NCBI GenBank assembly: GCA_030637925.1
Contig: DAOWFR010000039.1
Coordinates: 1 to 6,975 of the forward strand
DNA: 6,975 nt
Direction of reading: 5' to 3'
DNA from: Methanobacteriota archaeon
GTDB taxonomy: Archaea; Nanobdellota; Nanobdellia; Woesearchaeales; SM23-78
The notes beneath the pieces are model-generated. The model saw only the letters and a list, made by a program, of their open reading frames with translations. It did not search any database and had not been told where the DNA came from. Positions 5,856-6,975 of the stretch are shown here, piece after piece. The position numbers and the translations under genes were made by a program. Numbering within the stretch: the first letter of the stretch is position 1; each line of letters begins with the position of its first letter.

Positions 5856-6845
5856 ATGAAATTTAAAAAGGTATTTATAACAGGAGGTGCAGGCTATGTT
5901 GGGAGTGCCCTTGTACCTAGACTTCTTGAAAAAGGATATGAGGTGGTTGTATATGATTTATACATCTATGATTACAAATTCAAGCCTCATCCCAACCTGA
6001 CACAGATAAAAGCTGATATAAGGGACAGAGAAAAACTTATAGAGGCTGCCAAAGCCTCAGACGCTCTTATCCACCTTGCCTGTATTTCTAATGACCCTAG
6101 CTTTGATTTAAACCCTAAGTTAGGTAAGTCTATTAATTTTGATGCTTTTAAGAATGTTATTGATGCTTGCAAGCAAGGAGCAATCAAAAGACTGATTGTG
6201 GCAAGTTCTACAAGCCAGTATGGTGTTAAGCCAGTAGATGTTGATGTAACAGAGGATATAGAAGCTGAACCCATTACAGATTATGCCAAATACAAGATAG
6301 GATGCGAGAATCTTTTGCAAAATACTGACATGGGTGATGTTAAATATGTTTTTGTAAGGCCTGCAACGATTTGTGGTTATGCCCCAAGATTAAGGTTAGA
6401 TTTATCAGTTAATATTTTGACAATTAATGCTCTAGTTAACAAGAAGATTAAGATTTTTGGAGGAGAACAGATGAGACCTGCTCTTAACATGAAGGACATG
6501 GTCAGGTTTTATGAGTTCTTGCTTGAAGCGCCTGGAGAAAAAATCCATAAGCAGGCTTTTAATGTTGCATACCAGAATATCAAAATCAGGGAGCTTGCAG
6601 AACTGGTCAAGAAGGTTATAGGTGATGAATCAATTGAGTTTGAAGTAACTCCCACTCAGGACCGTAGGTCATATCATGTGAATGCTGACAAGATGAAAAA
6701 AGTGCTTGGTTTTAAATGCAAATTTGATTTACAAGAAGCCATAAGAACTCTTATTGATGCTTATAATGAGGGTTTGATTGTTGATGGGTTAAATAACCCA
6801 CTTTATTATAACCTTAATCAAATGAAAAAGATTAGCTTAAAATAG
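5856..6845 (+). CDS. NAD-dependent epimerase/dehydratase, extended SDR (sugar-nucleotide modifying)
   Basis: A complete 329-residue extended short-chain dehydrogenase of the GalE/RmlB-like superfamily. These act on nucleotide sugars in the cytoplasm by transient oxidation with bound NAD. Seen: the Rossmann signature GGAGYVG (10-16), acidic D34 at the end of the second strand, which favours NAD over NADP, D54 in KADIRD, HLACIS (73-78), catalytic S118 in the SSTSQYG segment (117-123), and the Y143-x-x-x-K147 pair. The substrate-domain landmark VRPATICGYAPRLRLDLSV (167-185) follows. The C-terminus contains NNPLYYNL (313-320). The motifs cannot separate epimerase, dehydratase, reductase or decarboxylase, so no specific reaction is assigned. 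The gene heads a plus-strand operon with a second SDR 16 bases on, and lies back to back with the E1-type pair. Joint service to one unusual sugar is therefore plausible but inferred. Confidence 0.85.
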   Translation: MKFKKVFITGGAGYVGSALVPRLLEKGYEVVVYDLYIYDYKFKPHPNLTQIKADIRDREKLIEAAKASDALIHLACISNDPSFDLNPKLGKSINFDAFKNVIDACKQGAIKRLIVASSTSQYGVKPVDVDVTEDIEAEPITDYAKYKIGCENLLQNTDMGDVKYVFVRPATICGYAPRLRLDLSVNILTINALVNKKIKIFGGEQMRPALNMKDMVRFYEFLLEAPGEKIHKQAFNVAYQNIKIRELAELVKKVIGDESIEFEVTPTQDRRSYHVNADKMKKVLGFKCKFDLQEAIRTLIDAYNEGLIVDGLNNPLYYNLNQMKKISLK

Positions 6846-6850
6846 CTAAT

Positions 6851-6854
6851 GGAG
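6851..6854 (+). promoter_or_regulatory. Ribosome binding site of the second SDR gene
   Basis: GGAG lies 7 bases before the ATG at 6862, inside the 16-base gap between the two SDR genes. It supports co-transcription with independent ribosome loading. Confidence 0.6.
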
Positions 6855-6861
6855 TTATAAT

Positions 6862-6975
6862 ATGAAAATTAAAAAAGTTGCAGTTCTTGGAAGCAACTCT
6901 TTTACAGGAAGCCATTTTATTAATTATGTTTTGGAGAACACACCTGCAGAAGTGATTGGAATAAGCAGGTCTCCA
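6862..6975 (+). CDS. Partial NAD(P)-dependent epimerase/dehydratase (second SDR, N-terminal 38 residues)
   Basis: Only the first 38 codons are in the window and the frame is open to the edge. The start of a Rossmann fold is clear: a short hydrophobic strand (KVAVL, 5-9), then GSNSFTG (10-16), which fits GxxGxxG except that Ser replaces the middle Gly, an alpha helix (17-26), and a second strand VIGIS (31-35) followed by Arg36. A Ser-Arg at the end of the second strand often goes with NADP(H) rather than NAD. The nearest match I recall is the nucleotide-sugar epimerase/4,6-dehydratase branch of the extended SDRs. It follows the first SDR by 16 bases on the same strand with its own GGAG site, so the two probably act on related sugar intermediates. 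The rest of the protein is needed for any substrate call. Confidence 0.7.
   Translation, partial: MKIKKVAVLGSNSFTGSHFINYVLENTPAEVIGISRSP

Noticed and set aside
5987..6320. Two overlapping minus-strand open frames within the first SDR gene
   Set aside because: They are antisense to the conserved SDR catalytic region and lack family motifs and start signals.

Overview
The window looks like a piece of an AT-rich archaeal genome, most likely a DPANN archaeon of the Woesearchaeota/Pacearchaeota type. The evidence is an archaeal-type oligosaccharyltransferase (AglB/STT3), TATA boxes with purine-rich upstream elements in front of several genes, Shine-Dalgarno sequences of the GGTGA and GAGG type, and an AglB with a long Gln/Asn-rich insertion in its first external loop. 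I associate that insertion with DPANN AglB proteins from memory and have not aligned it. The lineage call is inference.

Layout: (1) 1-600, minus strand, the N-terminal 200 codons of a multi-pass membrane protein that resembles a GT-C glycosyltransferase; its 3' end lies outside the window. (2) 601-726, a compact divergent promoter region. (3) 727-3648, plus strand, aglB, complete, 973 residues. (4) After a gap of only 4 bases, a convergent minus-strand pair at 3653-5736. These encode the alpha (4762-5736) and beta (3653-4762) subunits of a thiamine-diphosphate enzyme of the 2-oxoacid dehydrogenase E1 fold, coupled through a TAATG stop/start overlap. (5) 5737-5855, a second divergent promoter region. 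(6) 5856-6845, plus strand, an NAD-binding extended SDR (sugar-nucleotide epimerase/dehydratase family). It is followed 16 bases later by (7) 6862 to the window edge, the first 38 codons of a second SDR. Nearly all the sequence is coding and no gene-free stretch exceeds about 130 bases. I see no tRNA, rRNA, CRISPR array or insertion sequence.

The genes read as a protein-glycosylation locus. The GT-C-like protein could extend a lipid-linked glycan, AglB moves the finished glycan onto Asn in N-x-S/T sequons on the outer face of the membrane, and the SDRs make modified sugar nucleotides. The odd element is the E1-type pair. Both subunits keep the thiamine-diphosphate and catalytic residues but differ from ordinary pyruvate dehydrogenase E1 at recognisable places, and no E2 or E3 gene is visible next to them. 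The most interesting reading is that the pair is not part of a respiratory pyruvate dehydrogenase complex but performs a thiamine-dependent carbon-carbon bond formation, for example adding a two-carbon branch to a sugar of the surface glycan. That is a hypothesis from context and motif differences, not something the sequence proves.
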